From assembly GCA_937983475.1 (NCBI GenBank), contig CALJZV010000622.1, positions 1 through 8,250 on the forward strand: a DNA stretch of 8,250 bases, read 5' to 3'. The notes beneath the pieces were generated by a model. It was not told the DNA's origin. It was given only the letters and a program-made list of their open reading frames with translations, and made no database searches. The position numbers and the translations under genes were made by a program. Source of the DNA: an uncultured Verrucomicrobiales bacterium (GTDB taxonomy: Bacteria; Verrucomicrobiota; Verrucomicrobiia; Limisphaerales; JACDHS01). Below, piece by piece: positions 6,143-8,250 of this stretch. The stretch's first letter is position 1; the number at the start of each line of letters is the position of its first letter.

Positions 6143-8250
6143 ATGAGCGAAACAGCCATTACTCCCGAACTCGTCAAGAAGCATAACCTCACCGAAGAGG
6201 AATACGCCAAGATCAAGGAAATCCTCGGGCGCGAACCGAGCTACACCGAGTTGGGCATCTTCTCGGTGATGTGGAGCGAGCATTGCTCCTACAAAAACAC
6301 CCGGCCGCTGCTCAAAACATTCCCCACCAAGTCGCCGCGCATTCTCGTCGGCGCTGGGGAGGAAAACGCCGGCATCATCGACATCGGCGACGGCCTTTGC
6401 ATCGCTTTTAAAATTGAGTCGCACAACCACCCCAGCGCGGTGGAACCATTTCAGGGCGCGGCCACCGGCGTTGGTGGGATTGTGCGCGATATTTTCACAA
6501 TGGGCGCGCGGCCGGTCTGCGCGGTGAACTCGTTGCGTGTGGGTGAATTGACCAATCCGGAAGTGCGCCGGCTTTTCTCGGGCGTCGTGGCTGGTATCGC
6601 GCATTATGGCAATTGCTTCGGCATTCCAACCATCGCGGGCGAAGTGTATTTCGACAAATCCTACGAAGGAAATCCGCTGGTCAACGCCTTCTGCCTCGGC
6701 GTGTTGCGCCATGAACAAATCGCGCGCGGCGCAGCCAAGGGCATCGGCAACCCGGTGTTTTACGTCGGGCCGGCGACCGGTCGCGACGGCCTCGCGGGCG
6801 CGGCGTTTGCCTCGCAGGATTTGACCGATGAATCAGCGCAGCAACAGCGCGGCGCGGTGCAGGTCGGCGATCCGTTCATGGAAAAGCTCGTTTGCGAAGC
6901 CTGCCTGGAATTGCTTGCCACCGATGCGGTTGCGGGCATTCAGGACATGGGCGCGGCGGGATTAACCTGCTCGACTTGCGAAACGGCAGCTCGCGCCGGA
7001 ACGGGCATCGAAATCGAATTGGACAAGGTGCCGCAGCGCGCGCCGAACATGAGTTCCTACGAAATCATGTTGAGCGAATCGCAGGAACGCATGCTCATCA
7101 TCGTCAAGGCCGGGCGCGAGGACGAGGTGAAGCGCATTTTCGACAAGTGGGATTTGCCGTGGGCGCAGATCGGCCATGTCACCGACACCGGCCGCATGGT
7201 GGTGAAACATCATGGACATGTCATCGCGGACATTCCGGCCAAGAAACTGGCCGATGAAGCGCCGATTTATTTCCGCGAATCCAAAGAACCGGAATATTTG
7301 AAAGCCGTTCGCGCGTTCACGCTGAATGAAATTCCGGACACGACCAATCCCACGGAAAATCTAAAGGCACTGCTCAGCACGCCGAGCATTGCGTCCAAGA
7401 ACTGGGTTTACCGCCAATACGACCACATGGTGCGCGACGGCTCGATTGTTTGCCCCGGCTCGGACGCCGCAGTGATTCGGATCAAGGGCGATTCGCTTCC
7501 GGTGCTTTCTGAGGAATTGAAGGCCAAGGTTTCCGAGTTCACCGGGGAGAAATACATCGCGATGACGGTCGATTGCAATGGCGCCTATGTCTATCTCGAT
7601 CCATACGAAGGCGGCAAAATCACCGTGGCGGAAGCAGCGCGAAACCTCGCCTGCTCCGGCGCTGTGCCGCTTGGTTCCACCGATAATTTGAATTTCGGCA
7701 ACCCGCACAATCCGGAACTTTTCTTCCAGTTGAAGGAATCGGTGCGCGGTTTGGCGGAGGCTTGCAAGGCGTTCAACGCTCCGGTCACCGGCGGCAACTG
7801 CTCGCTCTACAATCAAAGCCCCAACGGCCCGATTGACCCGACGCCCACGGTCGCGATGGTCGGCATCATCGAAAAGAAGGAACACATCACCACGCAATGG
7901 TTCAAGGACGAGGGTGATGTGATTATTTTGCTCGGCGACATTGCGGACCTAAACGATCCGCTCCTTGGCATCGGCGGCTCAATGTATCTCCAGAAAATCC
8001 ACGGCAAAAAGACCGGCACACCGCCGCGCTGCGATTTGGAGAAGGAAAAGACGCTCCACACCACGCTGCTTGGATTGATTCAGTCCGGCTTGGTAAAAAG
8101 CGCGCATGATTGCAGCGAAGGCGGGCTCGCGGTTTGCGTGGCCGAAAGCTGCATTTCCCAACAAGTCGCCCGCGAAACTCCGCGACTCATCGGCGCGCAA
8201 ATTGATTTGTCCGAAGCGAAAGACCTGCGCCTCGACGCGTTGCTATTTGG
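6143..8250 (+). CDS. purL: FGAM synthase large subunit PurL (3' end outside window)
   Basis: Synthase subunit of PurSQL: it uses ATP and ammonia from PurQ to convert formylglycinamide ribonucleotide to FGAM. 702 codons are present and the frame is open to the right edge. Bacterial small-type PurL is about 720-780 residues, so only the end is missing. Motifs in order: MWSEHCSYK (43-51) with catalytic His47, the ATP-binding stretch from SHNHPSAVEPFQG (93-105) to VGGIVRD (110-116), IQDMGAAGL (266-274), MLSESQERML (309-318), PGSDAAVIR (438-446), DNLNFGNP (514-521), VTGGNCSLYN (548-557) and HDCSEGGLA (655-663). The two AIRS-like halves are both visible. It is the small, PurS-dependent form, in keeping with purS and purQ nearby. 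The leader before the ATG is pyrimidine-rich (TTTTTCTTTCCCTTCTAA) with no Shine-Dalgarno sequence. No frameshift was found. Confidence 0.97.
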   Translation, partial: MSETAITPELVKKHNLTEEEYAKIKEILGREPSYTELGIFSVMWSEHCSYKNTRPLLKTFPTKSPRILVGAGEENAGIIDIGDGLCIAFKIESHNHPSAVEPFQGAATGVGGIVRDIFTMGARPVCAVNSLRVGELTNPEVRRLFSGVVAGIAHYGNCFGIPTIAGEVYFDKSYEGNPLVNAFCLGVLRHEQIARGAAKGIGNPVFYVGPATGRDGLAGAAFASQDLTDESAQQQRGAVQVGDPFMEKLVCEACLELLATDAVAGIQDMGAAGLTCSTCETAARAGTGIEIELDKVPQRAPNMSSYEIMLSESQERMLIIVKAGREDEVKRIFDKWDLPWAQIGHVTDTGRMVVKHHGHVIADIPAKKLADEAPIYFRESKEPEYLKAVRAFTLNEIPDTTNPTENLKALLSTPSIASKNWVYRQYDHMVRDGSIVCPGSDAAVIRIKGDSLPVLSEELKAKVSEFTGEKYIAMTVDCNGAYVYLDPYEGGKITVAEAARNLACSGAVPLGSTDNLNFGNPHNPELFFQLKESVRGLAEACKAFNAPVTGGNCSLYNQSPNGPIDPTPTVAMVGIIEKKEHITTQWFKDEGDVIILLGDIADLNDPLLGIGGSMYLQKIHGKKTGTPPRCDLEKEKTLHTTLLGLIQSGLVKSAHDCSEGGLAVCVAESCISQQVARETPRLIGAQIDLSEAKDLRLDALLF

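Noticed and set aside
6089..6718. 209-codon minus-strand frame opposite vapC and purL
   Set aside because: It is antisense to conserved PurL motifs, with no domain of its own.

Overview
The window looks like chromosomal DNA of a free-living bacterium of the Verrucomicrobiota (Pedosphaera/Limisphaera-like). That placement is inferred from style, not from a marker gene. The clues are a giant secreted protein mixing IPT, FG-GAP, Ig-like and LamG modules, moderately high G+C, a split PurS/PurQ/PurL system, and several starts without a visible Shine-Dalgarno sequence. No rRNA, tRNA, CRISPR array or insertion sequence was seen.

Left part (1-3214, minus strand): 997 codons of a very large exported surface protein that runs off the left edge. 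In protein order it has a signal peptide, an IPT/TIG domain, seven FG-GAP/VCBS calcium-binding repeats, two Ig-like domains, a LamG domain, a third Ig-like domain and the start of a second LamG. The two LamG starts share a perfect 55-bp direct repeat. A gap of 222 bp, holding a clear ribosome binding site and a 9-bp perfect inverted repeat, separates this gene from gmd.

Middle (3215-4371): gmd, GDP-mannose 4,6-dehydratase, complete on the minus strand. It makes the precursor of GDP-fucose and related deoxysugars. It is divergent from the purine genes, with a shared 143-bp control region.

Right part (4372-8250, plus strand): purS, purQ and purL, the three subunits of the split formylglycinamidine ribonucleotide (FGAM) synthase of purine biosynthesis. 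The purS-purQ gap holds an inverted-repeat element. Between purQ and purL lies a two-gene toxin-antitoxin module: a small antitoxin overlapping by 20 bp a PIN-domain VapC-type RNase. All five genes point the same way with gaps of 19 to 106 bp, so they may form one transcription unit. PurS bridges PurQ (glutaminase) and PurL (synthase); the toxin-antitoxin genes have no known role in that pathway and look like an insertion into the operon. purL runs off the right edge.

The most unusual feature is the placement of a VapBC-like module inside a purine operon. The rest is recognisable family content.
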